Source: Bacillus luti
Lineage (GTDB): Bacteria; Bacillota; Bacilli; Bacillales; Bacillaceae_G
Length of the DNA stretch: 64,000 nucleotides
Assembly (NCBI RefSeq): GCF_001884105.1
Contig: NZ_MACI01000093.1
Coordinates: 156,436 to 220,435, forward strand
Reading direction: 5' to 3'
Shown: in pieces, positions 38,197 to 46,991 of the stretch
How positions within the stretch are numbered: position 1 is the first letter of the stretch
Layout: every line of letters starts with the position of its first letter
Notes under the pieces: generated by a model
Told to the model about the DNA's origin: nothing
The model's database searches: none
The model's input: the letters and a program-made list of their open reading frames with translations, nothing else
Program-made: the position numbers and the translations under genes

Positions 38197-39513
38197 ATGG
38201 CTGTAGAAAATATTACAATGCCTCAGCTCGGGGAGAGCGTTACAGAGGGTACAATTAGCAAATGGCTCGTTAATGTTGGCGATCACGTAAATAAATATGA
38301 TCCGCTTGCAGAAGTAATGACTGATAAAGTAAATGCAGAAGTACCATCTTCTTTCACTGGCATTGTGAAAGAGCTAATCGCTGGTGAAGGTGATACATTA
38401 GCTGTAGGTGAGGTTGTTTGTGTCATTCAAGTAGAAGGCGCAGATGAAGTAGCTGCAACAGCTGTAGAGGAAAAAACGAAAGAAGAACCAAAGGCCGAAG
38501 TAACTACTGCTGAGAAAGCACCGAAAGCGAAACAACCAACTGATGGAAAACCACGTTTTTCACCAGCTGTGTTAAAACTTGCGGGTGAGCATAATGTTGA
38601 CTTAGATCTAGTAGAAGGTACAGGATCAAATGGTCGTATTACTCGTAAAGATATTTTAAAACTAGTGGAATCTGGAAATATTCCGCAAGCAGGTGCGAAA
38701 AAAGAGGAAGCTGTAGCAGCAGTAGTAGAAGTGCGTCCAGAAGCACCAAAAGCAGCGCCGGTAGCACAAAAAGTAGAAGCTGCGAAACCAGTTTCTGTAC
38801 CGACAATGCCTGGAGATATCGAAATTCCAGTAACAGGTGTGCGTAAAGCAATTGCAGCGAACATGTTACGTAGTAAGCACGAGGCGCCTCATGCTTGGAT
38901 GATGATTGAAGTAGATGTGACAAACCTTGTGTCATACCGTAATTCAATTAAAGGCGATTTCAAGAAGCGTGAAGGATTTAACTTAACATTCTTTGCTTTC
39001 TTCGTAAAAGCAGTAGCACAAGCATTAAAAGAGTATCCTCAAATTAACTCAATGTGGGCTGGCGATAAAATCGTTCAGAAGAAAGATATTAACCTTTCTA
39101 TCGCTGTTGCAACAGAGGATGAACTATTTGTACCAGTAATTAAGCAAGCAGACGAGAAAACGATTAAAGGTATCGCTCGTGAAATTACAGAACTTGCAGG
39201 AAAAGTACGCACGAAATCGTTAAAAGCGGACGAAATGCAAGGCGGAACATTTACAATTAATAACACAGGATCATTTGGTTCTGTTCAATCTATGGGTATT
39301 ATTAATTATCCACAAGCGGCTATTTTACAAGTTGAATCAATTGTAAAACGACCAGTAATTATGGATAACGGTATGTTCGGTGCTCGTGACATGGTTAACT
39401 TATGTTTATCACTTGATCACCGCGTACTTGATGGCTTAATTTGTGGTAAGTTCTTAGGACGTGTAAAAGAAATTTTAGAAAACACGTCAGAAAATAATAC
39501 ATCTGTATATTAA
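38197..39513 (+). CDS. bkdB: Branched-chain complex E2, dihydrolipoyl acyltransferase
   Basis: A 438-residue core subunit. The single lipoyl domain (1-78) has MTDKVNAEVPS with lipoylated Lys44. An Ala/Glu/Lys/Pro-rich linker follows, then the E1/E3-binding domain (about 115-155, FSPAVLKLAGEHNVDLDLVEG), a second linker, and the acyltransferase domain with catalytic LSLDHRVLDG near the end. It delivers isobutyryl-, isovaleryl- and 2-methylbutyryl-CoA for branched fatty acid synthesis. Last gene of the operon. Confidence 0.96.
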   Translation: MAVENITMPQLGESVTEGTISKWLVNVGDHVNKYDPLAEVMTDKVNAEVPSSFTGIVKELIAGEGDTLAVGEVVCVIQVEGADEVAATAVEEKTKEEPKAEVTTAEKAPKAKQPTDGKPRFSPAVLKLAGEHNVDLDLVEGTGSNGRITRKDILKLVESGNIPQAGAKKEEAVAAVVEVRPEAPKAAPVAQKVEAAKPVSVPTMPGDIEIPVTGVRKAIAANMLRSKHEAPHAWMMIEVDVTNLVSYRNSIKGDFKKREGFNLTFFAFFVKAVAQALKEYPQINSMWAGDKIVQKKDINLSIAVATEDELFVPVIKQADEKTIKGIAREITELAGKVRTKSLKADEMQGGTFTINNTGSFGSVQSMGIINYPQAAILQVESIVKRPVIMDNGMFGARDMVNLCLSLDHRVLDGLICGKFLGRVKEILENTSENNTSVY

Positions 39514-39515
39514 TA

Positions 39516-39540
39516 AAAAGCTCGCTTATGCGAGCTTTTT
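39516..39540 (+). terminator. Terminator of the bkd operon
   Basis: Stem AAAAAGCTCGC / GCGAGCTTTTT with a TTAT loop. Confidence 0.93.
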
Positions 39541-39716
39541 ATTATCTTATTTTTTCTTCTTTTACTCCTACTATATGTACAACACTTTTCCCAGTAATCT
39601 TACAATGGACGATTATGTATTAGGAATTTACGAAAATACATTGCTGATATATGGTATATGGATATAAAATAAAAAAAGAATAATTTTTTTGGCAAATCTT
39701 ACTGACGAAACTGTAG

Positions 39717-39823
39717 TATAATATATTGTATTGTATGAAAAAGAGAGTTATTCTATATAAGTGTTTTATAGATAATGTGTAATCAGTCGTCAAAACATGA
39801 AGAGTATTGACTCCTGGTTTTTT
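39717..39823 (+). promoter_or_regulatory. Promoter and structured leader of the rodA-like gene
   Basis: A consensus -10 TATAAT at 39717-39722 has no good -35. About 60 bases into the presumed transcript, 39784-39816 form a stem (CAG-TC-GTCAA / TTGAC-TC-CTG) followed by TTTTTT at 39818-39823, only 32 bases before the start codon. This is terminator-like and could allow attenuation. No known riboswitch class was recognised. Confidence 0.5.
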
Positions 39824-39855
39824 ATTTTGCCGTAACAATGTTTCAGGAGGATGTC

Positions 39856-41034
39856 ATGAAAAGAAGTACCGAGTTTCTAAAAAGTTTAGATGTAAAATTA
39901 ATTTTAATTTTGTTTGCATTTTGTGTTATAAGTATAACTGCTATATATAGCAGTCAGCAAACCGGACAATATGGAGATGCAAACTTTGCTATGAAACAAG
40001 GTGTCAACTACATAATCGGGGTTGTATTGTTACTTCTTGTTGCAAGCATTGATTTAGATCAATTGCAAAAATTGTCTTGGCCGCTTTATATTGCTGGATT
40101 TGGCTCACTTATTCTTTTGAAAATACTACCGGTTTCCAGTTTTACACCTGAAAAATTAGGTGCAAAAAGATGGTTTGTTTTTCCTGTATTTGGACAAATC
40201 CAACCGTCTGAGTTTTTCAAAATTTCGTTGCTTCTCATAGTAGCAAGTATAGCAGTGAAACATAATGCGCAGTATATGGCGAGGACATTCCAGACGGATT
40301 TAAAACTAGTAGGTAAAATTATGCTAGTATCTCTCCCGCCTATGGCCGTTGTATATAGCCAACCAGATACAGGTATGGTGTTCTTATATGCTGCTGCTAT
40401 TGCATGTATTTTATTTATGTCAGGTATTCAGAAAAAATTGATAGCATTATGTACAGTTATTCCGGTGACCATATTAACCACCTTAATATTTATTTACGTA
40501 AGGTATGAGGATTTCTTCTTTAATAATTTAGTTACGTTATTAAAGCCTCACCAACAATCACGGATTTTAGGTTGGTTAGATCCATTTGAACATACAGACC
40601 AAGGTTATCAAACGCAGCAATCGATTTTAGCTGTAGGTAGCGGAGGTATGGAAGGGAAAGGATTTGGCGAAGGGAACGTCTATATCCCAGAGAAGCATAC
40701 TGACTTTATTTTCGCTACAATTGCCGAAGAAGGCGGATTTATAGTAGCGGCGTTAGTTGTATTCTTGTTCCTATTACTACTATATAGAACAATTATTATC
40801 GGTTATTCTGCTGATAATTTATTCGGTACATTATTATGTGCTGGATCAATTGGAATATTAACGGTTCAAATATTCCAAAATATTGGTATGATCGTTGGAT
40901 TAATGCCTGTAAAAGGTATTGCATTACCTTTCTTATCATATGGGGGAAGTTCCTTATTCTCGAATATGATTATGATGGGGCTCATATTATCGGTACGGAA
41001 AACGTATAAAAAATATATGTTTTCGGTTAAGTAA
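39856..41034 (+). CDS. SEDS-family protein, RodA/FtsW-like
   Basis: A 392-residue polytopic membrane protein (about 10 segments) of the SEDS family of peptidoglycan glycosyltransferases. Diagnostic parts are FGQIQPSEFFKISLLL, the large loop with SRILGWLDPFEHTDQGYQTQQSILAVGSGG (start near 237) and EKHTDFIFATIAEEGG, and GIALPFLSYGGSSL near the C-terminus. ATG 39856 follows AGGAGG; an ATG at 39838 overlaps that site. No partner class B PBP is adjacent, so it may be an extra RodA paralogue of the kind common in bacilli. Confidence 0.9.
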   Translation: MKRSTEFLKSLDVKLILILFAFCVISITAIYSSQQTGQYGDANFAMKQGVNYIIGVVLLLLVASIDLDQLQKLSWPLYIAGFGSLILLKILPVSSFTPEKLGAKRWFVFPVFGQIQPSEFFKISLLLIVASIAVKHNAQYMARTFQTDLKLVGKIMLVSLPPMAVVYSQPDTGMVFLYAAAIACILFMSGIQKKLIALCTVIPVTILTTLIFIYVRYEDFFFNNLVTLLKPHQQSRILGWLDPFEHTDQGYQTQQSILAVGSGGMEGKGFGEGNVYIPEKHTDFIFATIAEEGGFIVAALVVFLFLLLLYRTIIIGYSADNLFGTLLCAGSIGILTVQIFQNIGMIVGLMPVKGIALPFLSYGGSSLFSNMIMMGLILSVRKTYKKYMFSVK

Positions 41035-41071
41035 AAAAGCTGGTTCGTGTAAAAACGAACCAGCTTTTTTT
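41033..41071 (+). terminator. Terminator after the rodA-like gene
   Basis: Stem AAAAAAGCTGGTTCGT / ACGAACCAGCTTTTTT with loop GTAAAA. Confidence 0.93.
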
Positions 41072-41141
41072 ACATATATGCTCTTAAACGTTGCAAACTA
41101 ACACAGACTTGTAGTTTGGAATGTTTAAGGAGTGCAATGTG

Positions 41142-41846
41142 ATGCATATGCATATTTTTGAAGGAGCACGGCACCTTTCTAATAGCGAATGGGTTGTTCG
41201 AGCTATTATAGCGTACATATTTTTAATATTAGTTGCGAAAGCGATGGGACAAAGGTCTATCGCACAACTTCGATTTTTAGATGTTGTATTAGTGTTATTG
41301 CTTGGTGGGAATATTTCTAACGCGCTATCTGATGAAAAGGTCGGATTACTCGGTTCGATGATTACAACGTTTATACTTGTTGTACTGCACATCATAAGCT
41401 CTATTTTAATGTTGAAATGGGATAGATGGAGACGTTTTTTAGAACCTGCACCTATTATTCTTATACATAATGGTTCCATTGATTTTAGTAATTTAAAAAA
41501 AGCGAGGATTACGGCAGAATATTTATTTTCAGAACTTCGTGTGCAAAATGTGAGTGATATTTCTACAATTAAATTGGCTCTATGGGAAGCGAGTGGTGTC
41601 GTTTCTATATTTCAGTATCCAGAATATGAAGCAGTTTCTCGCCTTGACCTTAAAGTGGCAGGGAAAAAGTCGCCAGTTGCTTTTATTTTAGTGAAGGATG
41701 GAAAAATCCAGCAGGACGTTCTTGCTTTATTAGGAAAAACAGAAGAGTGGGCGAAAGAATGTTTAGAGAAGAGCACGGAAATCGAATCCATTATGTTGGC
41801 TACAGTAGATGAAGCACATAAAATAAATATTTTGTTAAAAAAATGA
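41142..41846 (+). CDS. DUF421 / YetF-type membrane protein
   Basis: A 234-residue protein with three N-terminal membrane segments (about 18-36, 44-62, 68-88) and a cytoplasmic two-part domain. The conserved RSIAQLRFLDVVLVLLLGGNISNAL region and the later ALWEASGVVSIFQYPEYEAV are typical of the DUF421 family, several members of which occur in spore membranes. ATG 41142 follows AAGGAG with 9-base spacing. Function is unknown. Confidence 0.85.
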   Translation: MHMHIFEGARHLSNSEWVVRAIIAYIFLILVAKAMGQRSIAQLRFLDVVLVLLLGGNISNALSDEKVGLLGSMITTFILVVLHIISSILMLKWDRWRRFLEPAPIILIHNGSIDFSNLKKARITAEYLFSELRVQNVSDISTIKLALWEASGVVSIFQYPEYEAVSRLDLKVAGKKSPVAFILVKDGKIQQDVLALLGKTEEWAKECLEKSTEIESIMLATVDEAHKINILLKK

Positions 41847-41915
41847 AAAAGATACGCATTTTGTCGTTTTATACATATGATACAATAGTGTGGACAACGA
41901 AAAAGGAGGGATACG

Positions 41916-42380
41916 ATGGGATATGTAGAAGAATTACGAAAAATAGTTGGTCATCGCCCTTTAATTTTAGTTGGTGCTGTTGTACTCGTTATAAATGAAA
42001 ATGGAGATGTTTTATTGCAGCAAAGAACAGAGCCGTATGGAAAATGGGGACTGCCTGGTGGGTTAATGGAGCTAGGCGAATCACCAGAAGAAACAGCGTA
42101 CCGTGAAGTATATGAAGAGACAGGAATAGAAGTGAAGAACCTGCGACTAATCAATGTATTTTCTGGAGCGAACTACTTTACAAAATTAGCGAATGGTGAT
42201 GAATTTCAATCTGTAACGACAGCCTATTATACGGATGAATACGAAGGAGATTTTGTTATGAATAAAGAAGAAGCAGTTCAGCTTAAATTCTTCTCAGTAA
42301 CAGAACTACCGGACTATATTGTAGGATCGCATAAAAAAATGATTGCTGAATATATAAAGATTATGGGAAATAAGATATAA
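41916..42380 (+). CDS. Nudix hydrolase
   Basis: A 154-residue protein with a complete Nudix box: GGLMELGESPEETAYREV then YEETGIEV fits GX5EX7REUXEEXGU. The substrate, some nucleoside diphosphate derivative, cannot be told from the sequence. AAAGGAGGG precedes the ATG. No terminator separates it from the DUF421 gene, but a -10-like TACAAT lies 25 bases upstream. Followed by the yjdF riboswitch. Confidence 0.9.
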   Translation: MGYVEELRKIVGHRPLILVGAVVLVINENGDVLLQQRTEPYGKWGLPGGLMELGESPEETAYREVYEETGIEVKNLRLINVFSGANYFTKLANGDEFQSVTTAYYTDEYEGDFVMNKEEAVQLKFFSVTELPDYIVGSHKKMIAEYIKIMGNKI

Positions 42381-42395
42381 TACAATGAAAGAGAT

Positions 42396-42497
42396 ACAAA
42401 AACACAGTTCTGGTCGGTAGTCCAGACGCATGATTACATGTCAGTAACCTTCCCCTCCGGGATGTCCAGTATTTCTAATTTTTTTTAAGGAGGGGCT
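42396..42497 (+). ncRNA. yjdF-type riboswitch leader
   Basis: The 5' leader before yjdF contains TCTGG / CCAGA (42409-42426) and CATG / CATG (42429-42440) helices and a conserved-looking GTAACCTTCCCCTCCGGGATG segment (first base near 42444). CCCCTCC at 42452-42458 is exactly complementary to the Shine-Dalgarno run GGAGGGG at 42489-42495, so translation can be shut off by pairing. The yjdF RNA class binds azaaromatic compounds and typically precedes yjdF. A TATAAT box at 42376-42381 could start the transcript. Class assignment rests on gene context and layout. Confidence 0.8.
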
Positions 42498-42501
42498 GTC
42501 A

Positions 42502-42909
42502 ATGGATTTGACAGTATATCACGATGGTCAATTTTTCGTAGGAATTATTACGCATAAAGAAAAAGGGAAATTGTATGGAGCACGGTATATTTTTGGAATG
42601 GAACCTTCAGATGAAGAAGTACTTATATTTGTGAATGGTCCAATGTTAGCATATTTCCAGCACGTTGCAAAATGCGGTGTGGAAGTGAAAGAAACAAAGC
42701 GTCCCAAAAATATAAAACGTATCATACGACAAGCGGCAAAAGAAGTAAATGTAAAACGTTTTACTAAGGCACAAGAGGCAATTGGCTTATCTTATGAACT
42801 GCATAAACAAGAAAAGAAAGTGCGGTCTAAAGAGAAGCGAGAAGCTGAAAAACAAAGAAGACGTTTAATTAAAGTACAAAAAGCAAAGCAAAAGCATCGT
42901 GGCCATTAA
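42502..42909 (+). CDS. yjdF: YjdF family protein (DUF2992)
   Basis: A 135-residue protein beginning MDLTVYHDGQFFVGII, with ARYIFGMEPSDEEV and a very basic C-terminal third (KKVRSKEKREAEKQRRRLIK). This matches YjdF/DUF2992, whose role is thought to be related to defence against or handling of azaaromatic toxins; this is not proven. Translated from an SD that the upstream RNA can mask. Confidence 0.9.
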   Translation: MDLTVYHDGQFFVGIITHKEKGKLYGARYIFGMEPSDEEVLIFVNGPMLAYFQHVAKCGVEVKETKRPKNIKRIIRQAAKEVNVKRFTKAQEAIGLSYELHKQEKKVRSKEKREAEKQRRRLIKVQKAKQKHRGH

Positions 42910-42910
42910 G

Positions 42911-42945
42911 AAAAGGTGTTAGAGCAAGAGCTCTAACACCTTTTC
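42911..42945 (+). terminator. Terminator of yjdF
   Basis: Stem AAAAGGTGTTAGAG / CTCTAACACCTTTT with loop CAAGAG. Confidence 0.93.
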
Positions 42946-43031
42946 TATACCCAAATACAAGTAAACTTACTTGTATTTCATAAACATTAACTGGTAAGAT
43001 ACAAATAGGTAGTTTTAGAGGAGGGAAAAGA

Positions 43032-43466
43032 TTGATTAATTTTAACTTTTTTATGAATGATGTTGTCCGCCAAGCGCGTGAAGAGATTGTCTCTGCTGGA
43101 TATACAGAATTAACGACGCCAGAAGCAGTAGAAGAAGCGTTCAAAAGAAATGGAACAACACTTGTAATGGTGAACTCTGTATGTGGTTGTGCAGGCGGTA
43201 TTGCTCGTCCTGCTGCTGCGCATTCCGTACATTATGATAAACGTCCTAACCATCTTGTAACGGTGTTTGCAGGCCAAGATAAAGAAGCAACAGCAAGAGC
43301 TCGTGAATATTTCGAAGGGTATCCACCTTCATCTCCATCATTTGCTTTATTAAAAGATGGAAAAATTGTAACGATGGTAGAGCGTCATGAAATTGAAGGT
43401 CATGAACCAATGCAAGTTATTGCGAAACTACAATCGTATTTCGAAGAGAATTGCGAAGAACTATAA
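43032..43466 (+). CDS. brxB: Bacilliredoxin BrxB (YqiW)
   Basis: A 144-residue thioredoxin-like protein that removes bacillithiol from mixed disulfides. The active-site motif CGC (Cys51-Gly-Cys53, in [15 protein letters not shown]) defines the DUF1094/bacilliredoxin family. The TTG at 43032 follows GAGGAGGG with 7-base spacing and gives the 144-residue family length; the ATG at 43053 would lose seven residues. Closest in position to yqiW of B. subtilis, next to art genes. Confidence 0.92.
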   Translation: MINFNFFMNDVVRQAREEIVSAGYTELTTPEAVEEAFKRNGTTLVMVNSVCGCAGGIARPAAAHSVHYDKRPNHLVTVFAGQDKEATARAREYFEGYPPSSPSFALLKDGKIVTMVERHEIEGHEPMQVIAKLQSYFEENCEEL

Positions 43467-43473
43467 ATAATTG

Positions 43474-43518
43474 AAAAGGCGCTACGCTCACAATTAAGTG
43501 GGTGTAGCGCCTTTTTTA
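43474..43518 (+). terminator. Terminator of brxB
   Basis: Stem AAAAGGCGCTAC / GTAGCGCCTTTTTT around a CTCA-rich loop. Confidence 0.9.
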
Positions 43519-43626
43519 TTTAGTATTCGAAATGATAGGATATACATTGATTGGTTTATTTATGCAATATTTTATGCATAGAAAACAGTGTTTTTAATGA
43601 TTTTTTATTTATTTTTATTTTATATA

Positions 43627-43680
43627 TTGCATAAAAATAAAAGTACTGATACAATACAAACATCGAATAAATATTCTAAT
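43627..43680 (+). promoter_or_regulatory. artP promoter with AhrC-box-like operators
   Basis: A -35 TTGCAT (43627-43632), 17-base spacer and -10 TACAAT (43650-43655) form a good sigma-A promoter. The -35 lies inside TTGCATAAAAATAAAAG, and ATCGAATAAATATTCTAAT at 43662-43680 sits at the start point; both resemble the AhrC box CATGAATAAAAATTCAAG. A third similar palindrome, TATGCAATATTTTATGCATA, is at 43561-43580. This geometry suits arginine-dependent repression. Confidence 0.6.
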
Positions 43681-43715
43681 TAACTTTTAAATATACATCA
43701 TTAGGGGGAAGAAAG

Positions 43716-44495
43716 ATGAAGAAGTTTTTATCAATATCGTTTGCACTTATTTTAATTGTAAGTATGTTCAGTGCTTGTAGTAATGGGGAAGAAAAGGCTA
43801 CTGAAAAAAATAAAAAAGTACTGGTTATGGGGACTTCAGCGGACTATAAACCATATGAATACGTGGAAGCGTCAAAAAGTGATGAAATTATCGGCTTTGA
43901 TGTTGATGTTGCTAAATATATCGGAAAAGAACTTGGTTATGAAGTGAAAGTGAAAGATATGGATTTTGGTGGTTTATTAGCATCTCTTAGCTCAGGAAAA
44001 GTCGATTTCGTAATGGCAGGCATGACGCCAACTGCAGAGCGTAAAAATAATGTTGATTTCACAGATATTTATTTTGTTGCGAAAAACATGGTCGTTTCTA
44101 AAAAGGATTCTAACATTAAATCTGTAGAGGATTTAAAAGGGAAAAAAGTAGGGGTACAAACAGGGTCTATTCAAGAAGAGAAAGCAGCAGAATTTAAAAA
44201 ACAAGTAGATTTCAAAGTTGAGGGACGTGACCGTATACCAGAAATCGTACAAGAAATTAAAGCTGGTCGTTTTGACGCTGCAATTATAGAAGACACAGTT
44301 GCTAAAAATTATTTAGAGAAAATGAAAGACTTACAAGGAATTGAAATTAAAGAAGCACCAGAAGAAGTTGGAGCAGCAATTGCCCTTCCGAAAAACAGTG
44401 ATAAAACAGCTGAATTTAATAAAGTAATTAAAAAAATGCAAGAAAATGGAGAAATGGATAAATTAGTGAAGAAATGGTTTGGCAGCGAAAAATAA
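43716..44495 (+). CDS. artP: Arginine-type ABC transporter substrate-binding lipoprotein
   Basis: A 259-residue lipoprotein: a signal peptide with lipobox FSAC (Cys21) then a SBP_bac_3 domain. Motifs GTSADYKPYEYV, IIGFDVDVAKYIGKELGY and VDFVMAGMTPTAERKNNVDFT are typical of polar and basic amino acid binding proteins. It heads a three-gene operon in the place of artPQR (yqiXYZ) of B. subtilis. Arginine specificity is inferred from synteny and the AhrC-like operators. Confidence 0.87.
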   Translation: MKKFLSISFALILIVSMFSACSNGEEKATEKNKKVLVMGTSADYKPYEYVEASKSDEIIGFDVDVAKYIGKELGYEVKVKDMDFGGLLASLSSGKVDFVMAGMTPTAERKNNVDFTDIYFVAKNMVVSKKDSNIKSVEDLKGKKVGVQTGSIQEEKAAEFKKQVDFKVEGRDRIPEIVQEIKAGRFDAAIIEDTVAKNYLEKMKDLQGIEIKEAPEEVGAAIALPKNSDKTAEFNKVIKKMQENGEMDKLVKKWFGSEK

Positions 44496-44531
44496 GCTGC
44501 CTTTCACTTTTCTGTGAGGGGAATGAACAGA

Positions 44532-45191
44532 ATGAACTTAGATTTTTCGGCGATTACGCCTTCGATACCGTATATATTAAAAGGTCTAGAAGTTACTTTA
44601 AAAATTGTAGCAGTATCCGCTTTAGCGGGGTTTATTTTAGGAACGTTATTAGCACTTTGTAAAATTGCTAGAATACGAGCATTAAATATAGCGGCAGATC
44701 TGTATACATCAATTTTTCGTGGTACACCACTTGTATTGCAATTAATGATTATTTATTTCGGTGTCCCGCAAATAATTGGTTATGAAATACCAGCATTCTT
44801 GGCAGCTGTACTAGCATTTAGTTTGAATTCAGGTGCATACATGTCAGAAGTAATCCGTGCCGGCATTCAAGCGGTTGATAAAGGACAAACAGAAGCGGCG
44901 ATGGCTTTAGGAATTCCATACGGAAAAATGATGCGAAATATCATTTTTCCTCAAGCTTTAAAAAATATATTACCGGCACTTGTAAACGAGTTTGCGACAC
45001 TTACGAAAGAATCGGCTGTAGTAACAGTAATAGGCGCGACGGATTTAATGCGCCGTGCTTACATTGTAGGCGGTGAAACGTTTAAATATCTTGAACCATT
45101 ACTTTTTGTTGGACTGATTTATTATATGTTAGTTATTATTCTTACACTAGTCGGGAAGGCAATTGAAGGGAGAATGAAGAAAAGTGATTAA
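44532..45191 (+). CDS. artQ: Amino acid ABC transporter permease
   Basis: A 219-residue permease with about five membrane segments and the EAA loop [22 protein letters not shown] that contacts the ATPase. The His/Glu/polar amino acid permease signature ([25 protein letters not shown]) is clear. ATG 44532 is preferred: the earlier ATG 44523 is only 2 bases from GAGGGG. It overlaps the ATPase gene by 8 bases. Confidence 0.9.
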   Translation: MNLDFSAITPSIPYILKGLEVTLKIVAVSALAGFILGTLLALCKIARIRALNIAADLYTSIFRGTPLVLQLMIIYFGVPQIIGYEIPAFLAAVLAFSLNSGAYMSEVIRAGIQAVDKGQTEAAMALGIPYGKMMRNIIFPQALKNILPALVNEFATLTKESAVVTVIGATDLMRRAYIVGGETFKYLEPLLFVGLIYYMLVIILTLVGKAIEGRMKKSD

Positions 45192-45906
45192 AATTGAAAA
45201 CCTTCATAAATCATTTGGGAAAAACGAAGTATTAAAAGGGATTACAACAACAATTGAAAAAGGGGAAGTAGTAGCAATTATCGGACCGTCTGGATCAGGA
45301 AAATCAACATTTTTACGTTGTATGAATGTGTTAGAGGCACCGACAAATGGTCACATTTGGATTGGAACGGAAGAAGTAACGAATCCGAAAACAAATATAA
45401 TGCATGTTCGTGAAAATGTCGGAATGGTATTTCAGCATTTTCACCTATTTCCTCACATGACTGTATTAGAAAATATTACGTATGCGCCTATCAATGTAAA
45501 AGGGGTAGCGAAACAAGAAGCTGAAAAAAAAGCCGAAAAACTGTTAGAAAAGGTAGGATTATTAGATAAAAAAGATACGTATCCGAATCGCCTTTCAGGA
45601 GGACAAAAGCAACGTGTAGCAATTGCGAGAGCGTTAGCGATGGAACCGGAAGTTATGTTATTTGATGAACCGACATCAGCACTAGATCCAGAGATGGTGA
45701 AAGAAGTGTTAGAAGTTATGAAATCATTAGTTACGACAGGAATGACGATGGCGATTGTTACACATGAAATGGGATTCGCAAAAGAAGTAGCAGATCGTGT
45801 GCTCTTTTTAGATGGTGGAAAGCTTGTAGAAGATAGTGCGCCAGCAGAATTTTTTGCAGAACCGAAAAGTGAACGTGCGCAACAATTTTTACAAAAAATA
45901 TTGTAA
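45184..45906 (+). CDS. artR: Amino acid ABC transporter ATP-binding protein
   Basis: A 240-residue ABC ATPase with Walker [11 protein letters not shown]-loop [13 protein letters not shown], signature [15 protein letters not shown], Walker [13 protein letters not shown] and H-loop THEMGFA. GTG start inside artQ. Named artR or artM in different bacilli. Energises uptake with ArtP and ArtQ. Confidence 0.9.
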   Translation: MIKIENLHKSFGKNEVLKGITTTIEKGEVVAIIGPSGSGKSTFLRCMNVLEAPTNGHIWIGTEEVTNPKTNIMHVRENVGMVFQHFHLFPHMTVLENITYAPINVKGVAKQEAEKKAEKLLEKVGLLDKKDTYPNRLSGGQKQRVAIARALAMEPEVMLFDEPTSALDPEMVKEVLEVMKSLVTTGMTMAIVTHEMGFAKEVADRVLFLDGGKLVEDSAPAEFFAEPKSERAQQFLQKIL

Positions 45907-45935
45907 TGTGTAAAGGTTAAGTGAATAATAAGCAG

Positions 45936-45967
45936 AAAAGGATGACATTGTGTCATCCTTTTTTTAT
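45936..45967 (+). terminator. Terminator of the art operon
   Basis: Stem AAAAGGATGACA / TGTCATCCTTTT, loop TTG, then T-run. Confidence 0.92.
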
Positions 45968-46006
45968 ACTAATTGTAAATACATTTATACATATAGGAGC
46001 AAACAT

Positions 46007-46975
46007 ATGTTTAAAATTGGATACCGTACAGTCAAAACAGCGCTTGGAACAGGCGCAGCGGTTTTTCTTGCCCAGTTATTAGGATTAGAATTTTATAGTT
46101 CAGCGGGTATTTTAGTTATATTATGTGTGCAAAATACGAAGCGTAAATCGCTTCAAGTATCGTTACATCGTTTTTTAGCTTGTGTGTTATCAATGGTATT
46201 CGCGTTTTGTATTTTTGAAACGATTGGTTATACACCACTTGCAATTAGTGTATTATTACTTACATTTATCCCGACTGCAGTTATGTTTAAAATTCAAGAG
46301 GGGATTGTTACGAGCTCAGTTATCGTCATGCATCTATATTCATTGAAACAAATTACATGGCTTATAGTTGGAAATGAAATTGCGATATTGACGATAGGGA
46401 TTAGCGTGGCTCTATTAGTGAACATGTATATGCCAAGCAGTGAAAATAAGCTAAGGGAGTATCAGGACATAATAGAAAGTAATTTTAAAACGATTTTGTT
46501 TGAAATGGTTGTGTATTTACGAAATCGAGAAAGTAGTTGGAGCGGAGCAGAACTCATCGAAACCGAGAACATGTTAAATGAAGCAACCGATTTATCGTTT
46601 AAGAAACTTGAGAATGCATTTATGCGAGAAGATGACTATTACTATCGTTATTTTAATATGCGTATGCAACAATTCGAAATTTTAGAGCGAATGATACCAT
46701 TAGCAGCTTCTTTATCATGGACATATGAACAAGCTGATATGATTGCCGATGTTGTTGAAAACATTGGGAATGCGATTAGCCCTGAAAGTACGGGAGTTAT
46801 TTCCTTAAGGCAGCTTCAAGAAATGAGAGAGCTATTTAGAGAAATGCCGTTACCAGTCACGCGTGAGGAATTTGAAATACGCGCAAAACTTGTTCAACTT
46901 GTATATGAAATGGAGCAATATTTACTCATTAAAAGTCGTTTTAAGGGAAAGGATAATATAAAAGAACTTATATAG
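46007..46975 (+). CDS. yqjA: YqjA, aromatic acid exporter-like membrane protein
   Basis: A 322-residue protein with about five N-terminal membrane segments (10-150; ArAE_1/DUF939 type) and a helical cytoplasmic C-terminal domain (about 155-320, ArAE_1_C). Start MFKIGYRTVKTALGTG at ATG 46007 after TAGGAG gives the same length as B. subtilis YqjA. The substrate is unknown. It is 16 bases ahead of the L,D-transpeptidase gene. Confidence 0.88.
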   Translation: MFKIGYRTVKTALGTGAAVFLAQLLGLEFYSSAGILVILCVQNTKRKSLQVSLHRFLACVLSMVFAFCIFETIGYTPLAISVLLLTFIPTAVMFKIQEGIVTSSVIVMHLYSLKQITWLIVGNEIAILTIGISVALLVNMYMPSSENKLREYQDIIESNFKTILFEMVVYLRNRESSWSGAELIETENMLNEATDLSFKKLENAFMREDDYYYRYFNMRMQQFEILERMIPLAASLSWTYEQADMIADVVENIGNAISPESTGVISLRQLQEMRELFREMPLPVTREEFEIRAKLVQLVYEMEQYLLIKSRFKGKDNIKELI

Positions 46976-46991
46976 AAGGTAGGAATTATTT

